DNA of 24,300 nucleotides. Origin: Apostichopus parvimensis (taxonomy: Eukaryota; Echinodermata; Holothuroidea; Aspidochirotida; Stichopodidae). Under the pieces are notes generated by a model that worked only from the letters and a program-made list of their open reading frames with translations, did not search any database and was not told where the DNA came from. The stretch is from NCBI GenBank assembly GCA_000934455.1, contig KN888027.1, positions 43,832 to 68,131 of the forward strand, read 5' to 3'. The translations under genes were made by a program, and so were the position numbers. Shown in pieces: positions 1-9,515 of this stretch (positions within the stretch are counted from its first letter, which is position 1; every line of letters begins with the position of its first letter).

Positions 1-91
1 AACGACTCAGTGAAATGCTTTCTGAACGTCGAACAGAGATACGTGGACCGACGCAGCTATAGCAGCATGTATATCGATGAGTTATACCAAA

Positions 92-1038
92 GGACGTAGC
101 TAGGGCCTGATGATGGGGGGGGGGGGGTGTGGGGTATGAACTTACAACTGGGTTGGCTTTGAAGCCAAAAAATTATTTACCATGTGCAACCAACAGACTG
201 ATGGTGGCTACTAATATCCGACTATCATATAGCTGATACTAGGTTATGAAAATACTTTGACAGGAGCGGATGAAGCATTTTGAAATAGAAAGGGCTTAAT
301 TTTTTAGGGCAAAACCCAACATAGCAAGCACAAAAGACACGCGGCCCGACAAAACAAAAGATGCCCTGAAATGCGATTTCCTGGAACCTGAGAAGTAAAA
401 CTATTTGTGGATAGAATGTTTAGGGGTCTACCAAAGAAGGGAGAGGAGGTCGGGATGGGTGACTCTCCCTTTGACCCGCGGCTGTTTATATAGTAGTAAT
501 ACACATCAGGTATGGACTTACTTGTTGCTAAGTGGCGTAGGTAGACATTTGTGTGTGTGTGGGCGGTACGAGTGGGTCAATGACCCACATTTCCCGACAG
601 ATTACTATCTTCAAATAGCACCAAGAGAAAATGTTGTGATTCCTGTCCTGTGGGAGGGGTCTAAGAGGAGGGGGTGTCTCCCTCCCCTTTCAGAAATTTT
701 TGAATTGTTAAAGATCCTTAGCTGCAATTTGATGCTATATTTTGCATCTTTGAAGTAATTGATGTTCAAGAATTTTTGAGGTTATTTTCGTCGGCCGTTT
801 GAACTATTGTGTGCTGCATATAATGATACATTATAGACTTAACGTTATGTATGGGTTTACATATGTTAATTGTAAATTTTCGGACGTTTGAAAACATTTT
901 TGCAGGATTACAAACCTTAAACAATAAGTTGGTCTACTAATTCCGTTGTAAGAAATTTTAACTAGGATAAAAAAAAATTCCGACATTGACTTTGGATGGT
1001 CTGAGGGAGATCGCCCCTGGCCCCTCCTCTAGCTACGC
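92..1038. repeat. Candidate non-autonomous element with GCGTAGCTAG-type ends
   Basis: The stretch starts with GGACGTAGCTAG (92-103), followed by a run of 13 G (115-127), and ends with CTAGCTACGC (1029-1038), which is the reverse complement of GCGTAGCTAG. The two ends therefore form a roughly 10-bp imperfect inverted repeat about 950 bp apart. The end at 1010-1038 is C-rich (CCCCTGGCCCCTCCTCTAGC). No transposase or other coding similarity is visible inside; the open frames at 304-504 (minus) and 405-758 (plus) are low-complexity and look accidental. No convincing target-site duplication was found, so the boundaries are provisional. It may instead be two repeat fragments that happen to share the end motif. 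Confidence 0.4.
641..700 (+). repeat. G-rich interspersed repeat segment (copy 1)
   Basis: The segment contains GGGAGGGGTCTAAGAGGAGG followed by a C-rich mirror (CTCCCTCCCC), so it can fold on itself. The same string, with small changes, appears in reverse orientation at 5333-5380. It lies inside the candidate element 92-1038 and is probably part of a dispersed repeat family. Confidence 0.5.
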
Positions 1039-1349
1039 TAATGCTAGATTTAGCATTTTGTAAATAAAGGATATTACAATACTATATATTACAATTGAAA
1101 ATGAGATAAATTACAGGAAACATAAACATACAATCGGGCGGATAGCACGTGATTTTTTTGGGTATAATTGCATGAAAAAAATGTATAAAATCACTAACAG
1201 GAATAACTTAATAAACCTAGTTGGAAAATTAGTAGTACTATGGCAGTCGCTCTCCGATTTTCCAACTATCAGCAATTTTTCCAAGATTGGGGGGGGGGGG
1301 GGTGACACACCCCCACATCCCCCTCTATCGTCGTCCCTGGTCATACCAT
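1039..1349. other. Intergenic, AT-rich with a 14-G run
   Basis: There is no supported gene. The notable feature is a run of 14 G (1289-1302) that continues into GGGGGTG-ACA-CACCCCC, a short hairpin at 1298-1314. The two overlapping open frames here, on opposite strands, are not protein-like. Confidence 0.6.
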
Positions 1350-1638
1350 TACGGTGGCCAAGAGGTTAATGTGCTGAAATCTATGCTCGATTTCACATAT
1401 GTTGAAATTCATGTGTTGAAATTGAAGTTCATGTGTTGAAACTGTATTAAAATGAAGTTCATTGTATTTAACTCACATGCGTTGAAATGGAAGTTGATGT
1501 GAGATAATGATGATTTCAGCACATGTGATTTCAACACATTTTAATCGAATTTAAAACATCAACCCATGTGTTGAATTGAATTCGATGTATATTGAAATCT
1601 AACATTGATTTCAACACATGAACTTCCAGGCCACCGTA
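1350..1638. mobile_element. 289-bp MITE-like element with ~32-bp TACGGTGGCC inverted repeats
   Basis: The left end starts TACGGTGGCC and the right end finishes GGCCACCGTA. Over 32 positions the left end and the reverse complement of the right end differ at about six sites. The flanks carry TACCA at 1344-1348 and 1639-1643, a possible target duplication, with one extra T before the left end. The interior repeats ATGTGTTGAAAT-type words on the left and ATTTCAACACAT-type words on the right, so most of the element can fold back. No coding capacity is present. The superfamily cannot be fixed from the ends alone. Confidence 0.75.
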
Positions 1639-2356
1639 TACCACGGAGATACATCACGGAATTACCTGAGTACATGTGCCCCTGTATGTAAACAACATAT
1701 TTAAACCCTAACCTATGATTCTAAATTCTCACTTTACAAAATAAAATTTGCAGTGCTTAAAATATTTCCCTAATTCGTAAAATAAATACACCACCGAGAC
1801 GACCTGCCTGATATGTACAGTGGCCGAGAAGTTCATGGCGTTGAGTAACCGCTCTCACGCAAATCACAACCAAAGAACGTAGAGTGTCACAGGCGCCTTT
1901 GGCGCTCTATAATATTTGATCACGAGTGGCAACAGTCCACATCCCATTCTACCGCCATTTACTAGTTGCACGCGCGGTTAACTGATAAGTGGATCGAATG
2001 AATTAAAGCAATCAAGAAGGCATCATTGCAACGTCTTTTTAGCAACGTACGTTGGCTACATTCAGTTTCACCATACCACAGAACTATACGAGGAAGAAAT
2101 TTTTGCTAGCAGGTTTGGTTAATTATTTATAATTAGACTATTTTTAGTTAAGAATGATGATATAGGACTAGCCTAGGTCCAACTGGTGTCGCTGATACTA
2201 GGCTAGGCCCAACGTTAGGCACTTGCGATTGTACTACCACGTCAGGCATATGATTGTATGCATCAGTTGTGCATAGGCTTTGTCCCAGGGTGGATCGTGG
2301 GTGAGAATGGGACACTTGACAATTCTACTATTTGTTGCAGAATCAGTAGAGTAACC
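1639..2356. other. Intergenic stretch without a recognisable gene
   Basis: The stretch is AT-rich unique-looking sequence. Small features are a GGCGCCTTTGGCGC imperfect palindrome near 1890-1905 and a pair of CTAGCCTAGG / CTAGGCTAGG words at about 2168-2212. No open frame with protein-like composition was seen. Confidence 0.5.
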
Positions 2357-2394
2357 ATATATATATATATATATTTTTTTTTGGGGGGGGGGGG
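2357..2394. repeat. (AT)n - T9 - G12 composite microsatellite
   Basis: An AT dinucleotide run (2357-2373) passes directly into nine T and then twelve G (2383-2394). It is simple sequence and may mark the tail or junction of an inserted element. Confidence 0.9.
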
Positions 2395-2396
2395 CA

Positions 2397-2555
2397 ATGT
2401 TGCCATTGAAATTTGAACTATCACATTCCTCAAATGTTCATTAGTATAATTATTACCTTTATTATATTGTCCGCATCGCCATTTATGTGATATGTATTAT
2501 GTATGTAACGTGTATTATGTTGCCATTGAACTATCCCATTCGTCCATTAATTTGA
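2397..2555 (+). repeat. Diverged ~121-bp tandem duplication
   Basis: TGTTGCCATTGAA followed by AACTATC.CATTC occurs near 2398 and again near 2518, with similar sequence after each copy (CATTAGTATAAT versus CATTAATTTGAT). The copies differ by small insertions, so the duplication is not recent. No coding function is seen. Confidence 0.55.
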
Positions 2556-2556
2556 T

Positions 2557-3473
2557 AACCGAGTACCGTAATTAACTTTTGTAATGTATATTAATTAGGC
2601 CTAGGCTATTCCTATCCCAAAGTTGGGGGAAACGTCCAGGAAGGTTGGGCGGCAGTGTTTCCGCTAAGCCGCTATATGAGGCGATTTTGACGCAATGGCT
2701 TGCCGATTTGACGCACTGGCGTTCAGAGAGAGAGAGAGAGAGAGAAAAAAAGAGAGTTTCATTTTCTCCTGAATTTTATACAGTGTGAATAGAACAAAAA
2801 TAGAACAAAAAATCGTTTCAAAACGCATGGTGTTCAGAACTTCAACTTGAAGTGAAGAAATTATTACTGTAAATTGTTTCCAATTTATCGTCAGAAATGT
2901 TAAATTAGCGATCGTTAACTTTACCGTAGCGCTGTTTTTCTATACAGTCACGTAGATTTAGCTCGATTGCTGTAAAGCTAAATCATATAACGTAACGTGC
3001 ACGTGCACTGATGCATTGCCTACACTACGATGGTTCGCAATACGGTGTACTAAATAAAATATCTGTATAGCCTACCTTACATTACATTGCAACAGGGTCA
3101 GAAATAAGCGGGGCCGACGGGCGATTCGCCCCAGCAAGTGCTTAAAAAAGCCATCCGAAAGCACAATTGCGAGGGCGAAAGAGAAATATAAGAAAATCGC
3201 CCTCGTAATATCAGGTATCTGTGTAAATTTAATTGTGACATGCTTTTTGCTTAAACTAGGGTTTGCAGTAGCAGCGCGAATCAAACAAACAGTTCTCACA
3301 ATCCCGCGACACATTTGATCAAAATTGAAGCAGTGCGGGAGGGTCGCGCACAATCACCGGGAACTTCCCGCGCAGTCACTGGCAAATTACGGCCTCTACT
3401 AACCAATTTCAGTACCAGCGACAATAACCTCAAAACCCCAAAGATCTCCGACCACAAGGTAGCCTAACTTCAA
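2557..3473. other. Intergenic, repeat fragments and short hairpins
   Basis: There is no supported gene. The stretch contains CCAGGAAGGTTGGGCG at 2636-2651 (shared exactly with 5453-5468), a GA microsatellite at 2724-2744, and a hairpin with 9-bp arms, CGAGGGCGA at 3170-3178 and TCGCCCTCG at 3197-3205. The minus-strand open frame at 3072-3353 has no recognisable domain. Confidence 0.5.
2724..2744. repeat. (GA)n microsatellite
   Basis: An uninterrupted AG dinucleotide run is followed by an A-rich tail and a second short AG run (to about 2756). Confidence 0.9.
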
Positions 3474-3888
3474 ACGTAGTCAACATGGAACTCTAACCTA
3501 GCTATCTGTTAATTCGCTCAAGTTGTGTCGCAAATAAAAAAATCCAAGAAAAACTGCAATCTTTGACAACATGTTAGCCTAACAACCACACTAAGGCAAT
3601 AGGAAATGTAGCCTAACCATCGGTTTGCCCAAAAAAAAATAATAATAACAATACTTTGCGTAGCTTTGTTTACATACTTTCTTTGCTGCTATTGTCGCGC
3701 ACAGGGTAGCCAAAAACCACACGTAATCAACGGGAGTCTAGCCTAAGCATCTCTTTATTCGCTGAAATTATGACGCAGTTAGCTAGAACTAAAATATCCA
3801 TGAAATACTGCAACCTTCGACCACATGTTAGCCTAACAACCAAACTAAGTCAATGGGAAATGTAGCCTAACCATCGGTTTGCAAAAAA
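3474..3888 (+). repeat. Tandem duplication, period 254 bp
   Basis: Two diverged copies lie head to tail (about 3474-3643 and 3721-3888). Anchors are ATGTTAGCCTAACAACCA at 3571 and again at 3825, and AATGTAGCCTAACCATCGG shortly after each. A third, more diverged copy lies on the opposite strand at about 12968-13065, so this is a dispersed family and not only a local duplication. No coding function is visible. Confidence 0.75.
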
Positions 3889-4548
3889 AACTAAAAAAAT
3901 TGCTGGAAATCGGCAGTTGTTTGGAAGGTATGTGCTATGTCTTAGAGAGGGAGTGTTGTATTTTACGTACACCGTTGCTGTGGCGATGGATTGAAGGTTT
4001 TAACTTCGATTACTTTTCAGCGGTATAATGGTTTCGTATTGGTGGTGGGTGATATTATCCACACACGAAGTTGATGGGTTATTGGTTTTTTCGTCATATA
4101 TTCGGTGGATTGACGTTATTTGCTTAACGATCGCAAATTTTGGCAATTAAACTTTTAATGAATTTGCTATAGCCTACGGTCGCAGCTCACTAGGAAGCGG
4201 GTTATTGTGCTTACTTGATTCTGATGAATGCTTACAACCTTTTCTGTAAACAGCATATTGAACTTTGGAAAAGCGCCCCCTTAAACTTTAAAAAAGCCCT
4301 CGTAAATACATTAAGGGGGGATGGGGGCGTTTTTAACTTTTCAATTTCCAAAATAGCCCCCCAGAGCCAAATCTAAATTCGTACCCTGCATTGCAAGTGG
4401 TGCACTATATTTGAGCCAAATTTAGCTTGTAAAAATAAAGCGTAATATGCAACAAACTAATTTATTATTATTTAGCAATCATCGTTTAAATAAAGCTCAG
4501 GGTTCCATGCCTCAATTTAAAATCAGACATTGGATTGGCCGATGTTTA
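3889..4548. other. Intergenic stretch without a recognisable gene
   Basis: The sequence is mostly unique and AT-rich. Near 4270-4375 it carries CGCCCCCTTAA, TTAAGGGGGG and GCCCCCC words that can pair locally, as is common in repeat ends. No gene is supported. Confidence 0.45.
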
Positions 4549-4552
4549 GTAC

Positions 4553-5242
4553 ACAGGGGCGTAGCCAGTATGTAGCACTGTAGGCCCGGGCCTACACTTT
4601 TTTGGCCAAGTTTTTTTTTTTTTTTAAAACACCCATAACTCCAATCCATAAGCTTGCTGGACGAGTTTTAGAGTCTAGACAGGAAAGACTATTGAAATGA
4701 ACGTAGCAAGAATATGGCTAAATTAGGTGACCTATTCTTCTGTCATCTAGGCTGTCATTTCTAGCGCGTGCCGTTTTAATCAAACTCTACCTGCCGAAAA
4801 AGACTAGGATCCGATTTTGTCAGTTTTTTAACATCTAGTTAAGAACCCGTTTACGCAGATAATATTTCAGTTGAGAAACATTCCACAGTCAAATAAGCCT
4901 ATCGTTGATTAACAGACTTTATAGAGCTGCAGCACTTTGTTGCCTGTTGTTACTGGCTTACTCTGAACATGAACCTTGCTTATTTTAAATACATTATGTA
5001 GTATTGAATTAAGTATTTTTTGAACTTGTTTGTTTTTTGGGTTTAAAAGTGATATTGAATGAGGTGTCTCAAGTTACCAAGAGGCCAGGGAACCAAAATG
5101 AACACTCGGGAAGGGCCGTTTCCGGCCATCTGGGGGGTTTGTAAAACCAAATATTTTCTTGTACGCTCCACGCCAATTGATGGTGGCGCTCCGCTCAGAT
5201 AGTCGTGCCTTATACAACTTTGAAAATCCTGGCTACGCCCTG
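4553..5242. mobile_element. ~690-bp non-autonomous DNA element with GGCGTAGCCAG inverted ends
   Basis: The left end reads CAGGGGCGTAGCCAG (4554-4568). The right end reads CTGGCTACGCCCTG (5229-5242), its near-exact reverse complement. GTAC flanks both sides (4549-4552 and 5243-5246), which could be a 4-bp target duplication, although GTAC is itself a palindrome and could be chance. The interior has a T-rich run near the left end (4609-4625) and no open reading frame of note. The ends resemble those of the 92-1038 element (GCGTAGC core), so the two may belong to related families. Confidence 0.65.
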
Positions 5243-5332
5243 GTACTTATAATACTGTCGGCAAAATGTAACATCGTGAAAAGTCACGAAAACATTGACC
5301 GATTGTGTTTCTGGTTCAATTAAATAATTTCC

Positions 5333-5380
5333 CAAGAATTTTACCCCTCCCCTTAGACCCCTCCCCCAGGACGGGGTGAG
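5333..5380 (-). repeat. G-rich interspersed repeat segment (copy 2, inverted)
   Basis: Read on the minus strand, this gives CCGTCCTGGGGGAGGGGTC followed by TAAGGGGAGGGGT. It matches the 641-700 segment with few differences, which supports a dispersed family present in both orientations. Confidence 0.5.
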
Positions 5381-5407
5381 TCAAATATTCAGATATTAGC
5401 CATTTTG

Positions 5408-5823
5408 TCTCAATGGGAAATTTCTTAGAGGAAACACTGTTGGGCGGAACGCCCAGGAAGGTTGGGCGAAATGGTCCCATTGGGCGAAATGACAGTTGGC
5501 TGAAATGACCAGCTTCCCCAGCACCAGAACGTCCCCGCAATAAGCTAAAAAATGACCGCGGTGAAATGAACCTTAGCCTATAGTCTAGAAACTCAGCATT
5601 TTAAATTGAAAAAAATTAGATTGAAATATATCAGTGACAAAATTAAGAGTGAAAAAATGTTAATTGAATAAAATTAGATTGTGTCACCGACATTCTTTCC
5701 CCAATAGTACAATTTTACAATAGCCCGTGTCTGAAATTCTAAATCTAATGTCGCCGAAATTTCGTTAATAAAATGATTTTCTGTTTGTCTTCAATAGACC
5801 TGCTACAACAAATTTACAAATCA
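5408..5823. other. Intergenic with GGGCGAAATG-type short repeats
   Basis: There is no supported gene. Around 5440-5520 the words TTGGGCG and GCGAAATG recur several times, and the CCAGGAAGGTTGGGCG string is shared with 2636-2651. The word AGAACGTCCCCGC at about 5527 resembles the reverse complement of the GCGGGGACGTTTT subterminal repeat at 6707, so a small fragment related to the transposon end may be present. Confidence 0.4.
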
Positions 5824-5833
5824 CCTGTTACTA

Positions 5834-6549
5834 TAGTAGGGTCCGACAAATACCCTCGCCAGGTCGCCATTGGCAAGTTCATTTGACGTTTTGGCGACCA
5901 GAAACTCTATTGCACTAAATTGACACTTTGGCGAGTGGCACAATACTCCAGCTAGCCTAAATCCTACAGTGTAAATTTAGCCTAATGTCAGCATACAAAG
6001 AAACACATGTCTAGAATAACTTAGTATTTTGGATCCTATTACCAACTGTGTTTTATTGTAAATCATCACTAAATTTGATAGATATAGATCTAATATGACT
6101 AACAAGGTTAGGTGATAACTGCAAGTTTCGTTAACCATGAGAAACCGACTAACCGTAGGGACTGTTTACACTGGCACCAAACACGTCCCAATGCATGCAG
6201 TACTACCAGAGCACTACACACTTGTTTACATACATACTGATCTATTTTTGGTTTAGGTATTTTCCGTTGAATAGCTTCAATCACTGGTGTCAGCTTTTAT
6301 CAATGAATCTTTAACTTACGTTGGTAACTACCGATGCCGTACCACACTACACTGAAGAAAGTTAAGTTTGTAAGCAAGTCCAAAGCAAAAATTTCCGCGA
6401 CACAAGTGTATGGATTTTAGTGTGGGGGCTGGATGAACATAACTATGTACAATATGTACAGGGTTTTTCTCGATGCGGTATGAACGTTCCGACTCGGATG
6501 CTTACACTATTTTATATCACAGTGGTTTTGAATTTTTTGTCGGACCCTG
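5834..6549. mobile_element. ~716-bp non-autonomous DNA element with 10-bp target duplication
   Basis: AGGGTCCGACAAA (5838-5850) is matched by its exact reverse complement TTTGTCGGACCCT (6536-6548). Outside these, CCTGTTACTA occurs on both sides (5824-5833 and 6550-6559), as expected for a target-site duplication of 9-10 bp. A few unmatched bases (TAGT, GC) lie between the direct repeat and the inverted repeat. Inside, GGTCGCCA (5862-5869) and TGGCGACC (5892-5899) form a hairpin near the left end. No coding region was found. A 9-10 bp duplication suggests the Mutator-like group more than hAT (8 bp), but the ends are too short to decide. Confidence 0.7.
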
Positions 6550-6680
6550 CCTGTTACTAAAATTCTATTTCTTTAACCCTGAATGTCGCCATTCCCAGGA
6601 TGTTTTTTATCTTACTTTAGAACTCCTCAACGTCATGCAAGTATCATTCTACATATATTCTGTATATATCTGTATATATA

Positions 6681-6750
6681 CACTACAGGGAATTTTGGTA
6701 AACAGCGGGGACGTTTTGGTAGGTAAAACAGTGGGGACGTTTTAGCAAAG
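6681..6750 (+). mobile_element. Candidate 5' terminus of the CACTA-like transposon with subterminal repeats
   Basis: The sequence starts CACTACAGGG, the typical form of CACTA/EnSpm element ends. It then carries two direct copies of a subterminal word, TTTTGGTA..AACAGYGGGGACG, ending at about 6713 and 6739. Subterminal short repeats next to a CACTA end are where the accessory protein binds in En/Spm. The candidate lies 744 bp upstream of the transposase start, on the correct side. No matching CCCTGTAGTG end was found downstream in the window, so the assignment rests on one end only. The preceding bases are TATATA, which hides any 2-3 bp target duplication. Confidence 0.45.
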
Positions 6751-7135
6751 GGACTTTTTAACTGGATACCTCAGTCATTACAATACATTAACAACATGAT
6801 TACGACCACAGCAATAGGAGAGGTCTAAACAAAGTTAGAGTTTACATTGTCAGTTTCAGGTTGACTACATGAAGTATATCCCATTTTTCAGGCCAGTTTT
6901 CAATTGGGAACTAAAATTGAAGTTTTTACAGCACTTGGATAAAAGATGTAACTAAAGAAGTAAAACATTGAAGATGCTTTAGGCCTAGGCTATTTTATTT
7001 TCATGTTCAAATTTGCTGTGTGTTATCTTGAAATTTATCATCTAAGTTGTTTTGATACGGAAATTTGTTTACATTGAGGTGCTTGTTGCTATGGTAACAC
7101 ATGTAAATCCAGACTGGAAAGTTTTCATTTTGCAG
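6751..7135 (+). promoter_or_regulatory. 5' flank of the transposase gene, probable promoter region
   Basis: This stretch between the candidate element end and the first possible exon has no open frame. It contains TTTAGGCCTAGGCTATT at 6978-6994, a string also seen at 2594-2610. It should contain the promoter of the transposase unit if the left end call is right, but no TATA box or initiator can be singled out with confidence. Confidence 0.25.
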
Positions 7136-7189
7136 GGGCAAGCTGCAAGTGACTCATGATCTGTAGTCGATTCAGGCAGTCCCTCACAG
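7136..7189 (+). other. Possible 54-nt 5' untranslated exon
   Basis: The interval lies between a good acceptor (TTTTCATTTTGCAG ending at 7135) and a donor (ACAG then GTGAAG at 7190). It has no long open frame. If spliced to the acceptor at 9513 it would supply the leader for the second gene and remove the whole transposase ORF. Another acceptor, TTAATTTTGTTTGCAG ending at 7236, could instead join it to the transposase exon. This is inferred from splice-like motifs only. Confidence 0.3.
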
Positions 7190-7424
7190 GTGAAGAAATT
7201 ATTAGAACTCTCTATTCTGTTTAATTTTGTTTGCAGATGCATTTAATGCAAAATCCTCCAAAATCAGTGATGTCTACTTACAAATTCTGTGTTGACCTGT
7301 TACGGAGTTGGACTTAATGATCCTATTTTGTGTGATTCTAAAAAGAATCAAGTACTCTTCTTTCAGTGTTCAATGTTTACTGGAAACACTTGTCTATAAT
7401 CTGATTTGATTTTAATCCCATCAA

Positions 7425-9452
7425 ATGTCTAAAGAAAAGGTTTCATATTGGACTAAGCGAAGGCGTCTCCGTGAGGCTGTTGAAGAGCATATTCAGGCAG
7501 TAGAGTCATCTGCAGGTCCCTCCAGTGTTGGCACTGCATGTATTGATGAAACATCCCATCGAGTAAAAGGAAATACAGCTCTTTCGTCCGAACAAGAACC
7601 AAACACATGCTACAGCATACTAAACACTAATTCAGAGTCTGAATCATTAGGAGTATCCGATTTTGGTCATGGAGAAGGATCTGATCAAAATGAGTTTCCA
7701 TTTGCTGACTATTATCATTCAGAATCAAGTGAAGAGGATGATTTAGATTTAGGCCAAAAACTTGCTGGCTGGGCTGTTGATTATCGCATACCACATGTAG
7801 CCTTCAATAGCTTGCTGACCACTCTTCGCCAATATCATTCTAATTTACCAAAGGACAGTAGAACTCTTTTACATACAGTAAGATCAGTTAGCACACAAAA
7901 TTTAGCGGGGGGATCCTACTACCACATTGGTCTTAAAAATGGAGTAATATCGATATTAGACAATACTCCTAACTGTCGTGATCTACAAGATTTGTCAGTT
8001 AAAATTAATATTGATGGTCTGCCATTGTTTAAGAGTTCTAACATACAGTTGTGGCCAATTTTAGGTATCATTGATCAACTTCCAGGCATAGAACCTTTTA
8101 TAATTGGTTTATTTTCTGGGAACAAGAAACCAAACTGTCCCAATGAGTTCTTAGAGCCTTTTATTGCAGAATTAAAGATTCTTGAAAAGGATGGTCTTTT
8201 GTATGGTAATAAAGTCTTCTCATTCCATATATCTGCTGTGATATGCGATACACCAGCACGATGTTTTATTAAGCGTGTTAAAGGCCACAGTGGATACTCT
8301 GGCTGTGACAAATGCAGTCAACATGGAAAATGGATCGGAAAAATGACTTTTCCTGAGACCAATGCTTCTTTGAGGACTGATCGATCATTCAAGGAAAGGA
8401 AAGATGAAGAACATCACTTAGGACTATCACCTTTTGAAGGTACTTCTCTTGGCATGGTATCCCAGTTCCCCCTTGATTACATGCATCTTGTATGCTTAGG
8501 GGTTGTACGACGTCTTCTGTTCTTATGGAAAAAAGGACCATTGAAAACAAGACTAGGCACACAGATATTAGCTTCAATTTCACATTGTTTGCTAAGTTTG
8601 AGATCTAGCATTCCTTTAGAATTCTCAAGGAAGACCAGGGCAATTGATGAAGTTGAGCGATGGAAGGCAACAGAGTTTCGTACATTTTTATTGTACACCG
8701 GGCCTGTCGTTCTGAATGGTCAATTGCCTGAGGCCATGTACAAGAATTTTCTTCTTCTCTCTGTTGGCATTCACTTTCTGTTGAGTCCTTCCCTTTGTGA
8801 AAAGTATGTGAATTATGCCCAAAAAATAATTGTTTGCTTTGTCAAGCACTTCGGTGAGTTGTATGGCAAAAATCAGTTAGTATACAATGTCCATTGTTTG
8901 ACTCACCTAGCAGCAGAAGCGAGGAAATTTGGTCATTTGGATAATATTTCTGCTTTTCCCTTTGAAAATTTTCTGGGCAAAGTAAAGAGAATGGTGAGAA
9001 AGCCTGACCATCCACTGCAACAAATCATACGACGACTGTCAGAAAAGCAACATGTTGTACATACTGATGAAAAGAATGCATTTTGGAAGAGCCATGTGGA
9101 GGGACCTGTGCCAAATCAGTTTGCAAATTGTGAACAGTTTTCATTTACTAAGGTGAAAGACTTCACCATTGGAATCAACCGTGGGAATAACACTGTACAA
9201 ATAAACAATGAAATTTGCCAAGTGCGCAACATTCTATACAAAGACTCACAAATTTATGTTGTGTATCAAGTATTTCGCCAAAAAGAAGCCTACTTTGTCT
9301 ATCCTCTAGATTCAACACATTTAGACATTTTTCAAGTCAGCAATATTGGCAAATCGCTAAAAGTGTCTCCTTTGTCATCAATCAGCAAGAAATTTATTCT
9401 ACTCAGTGCAAGCGGAGTAGATGTTGTAATGCCTTTAAATCATACATTTTGA
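7425..9452 (+). CDS. Tnp2/CACTA-like (Transposase_21-type) transposase, intact and intronless
   Basis: The 675-residue protein is expected to cut and join transposon ends in the nucleus. It starts with a basic stretch (KRRR at 11-14) and has an acidic serine-rich segment (about 98-109). The catalytic region shows the pattern of plant Tnp2 and animal EnSpm transposases. INIDGLPL holds D197, and SAVICDTPAR holds D275. A CxxC pair follows (C294, C297), then DYMHLVCLGV (D351, H354), NVHCLTH (H490, H494) and FPFENFLGKVKR with E514. D197, D275 and a later glutamate, possibly E514, would form the RNase H-like triad; which glutamate is the third acid is not certain. The last ~115 residues have no recognised motif. 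The start is the first ATG of the frame, and SYWTKRRRLREAV looks like a genuine N-terminus. The lack of stops over 2 kb suggests recent activity or selection. CACTA membership is inferred from family patterns, without a search. Confidence 0.88.
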   Translation: MSKEKVSYWTKRRRLREAVEEHIQAVESSAGPSSVGTACIDETSHRVKGNTALSSEQEPNTCYSILNTNSESESLGVSDFGHGEGSDQNEFPFADYYHSESSEEDDLDLGQKLAGWAVDYRIPHVAFNSLLTTLRQYHSNLPKDSRTLLHTVRSVSTQNLAGGSYYHIGLKNGVISILDNTPNCRDLQDLSVKINIDGLPLFKSSNIQLWPILGIIDQLPGIEPFIIGLFSGNKKPNCPNEFLEPFIAELKILEKDGLLYGNKVFSFHISAVICDTPARCFIKRVKGHSGYSGCDKCSQHGKWIGKMTFPETNASLRTDRSFKERKDEEHHLGLSPFEGTSLGMVSQFPLDYMHLVCLGVVRRLLFLWKKGPLKTRLGTQILASISHCLLSLRSSIPLEFSRKTRAIDEVERWKATEFRTFLLYTGPVVLNGQLPEAMYKNFLLLSVGIHFLLSPSLCEKYVNYAQKIIVCFVKHFGELYGKNQLVYNVHCLTHLAAEARKFGHLDNISAFPFENFLGKVKRMVRKPDHPLQQIIRRLSEKQHVVHTDEKNAFWKSHVEGPVPNQFANCEQFSFTKVKDFTIGINRGNNTVQINNEICQVRNILYKDSQIYVVYQVFRQKEAYFVYPLDSTHLDIFQVSNIGKSLKVSPLSSISKKFILLSASGVDVVMPLNHTF

Positions 9453-9513
9453 CACTAAACATAAGTGCAAAGATGATTTTTTAAACCAATATTTTCATTT
9501 CAACTATTCTTTA
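9453..9513 (+). other. 61-bp spacer with splice acceptor between the two genes
   Basis: The transposase stop is followed by a short AT-rich spacer ending in a clear pyrimidine tract and acceptor (TTTCAACTATTCTTTAG, ending at 9513). No AATAAA lies in the spacer. The first one downstream is at 9905-9910, inside intron 1 of the next gene. This suggests one transcription unit with alternative splicing or polyadenylation. Confidence 0.6.
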
Positions 9514-9515
9514 GT

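Noticed and set aside
405..758. 117-residue open frame
   Set aside because: It lies in a repeat with G-rich segments, has no domain pattern, and its G-rich core recurs in inverted orientation at 5333-5380.
1138..1150. GGATAGCACGTG as a left partner of the TGTGCTATCTGGG end
   Set aside because: Only GATAGCAC is shared; the CCCA start and GGCCCAAC subterminal words are absent.
4216..4235. CTGATGAATGC as a hammerhead ribozyme core
   Set aside because: No GAAA core strand with pairing stems was found at suitable distance.
6473..6745. 90-residue open frame upstream of the transposase
   Set aside because: It crosses the right end of the 5834-6549 element and the candidate CACTA terminus, so it is a chance frame over unrelated pieces.
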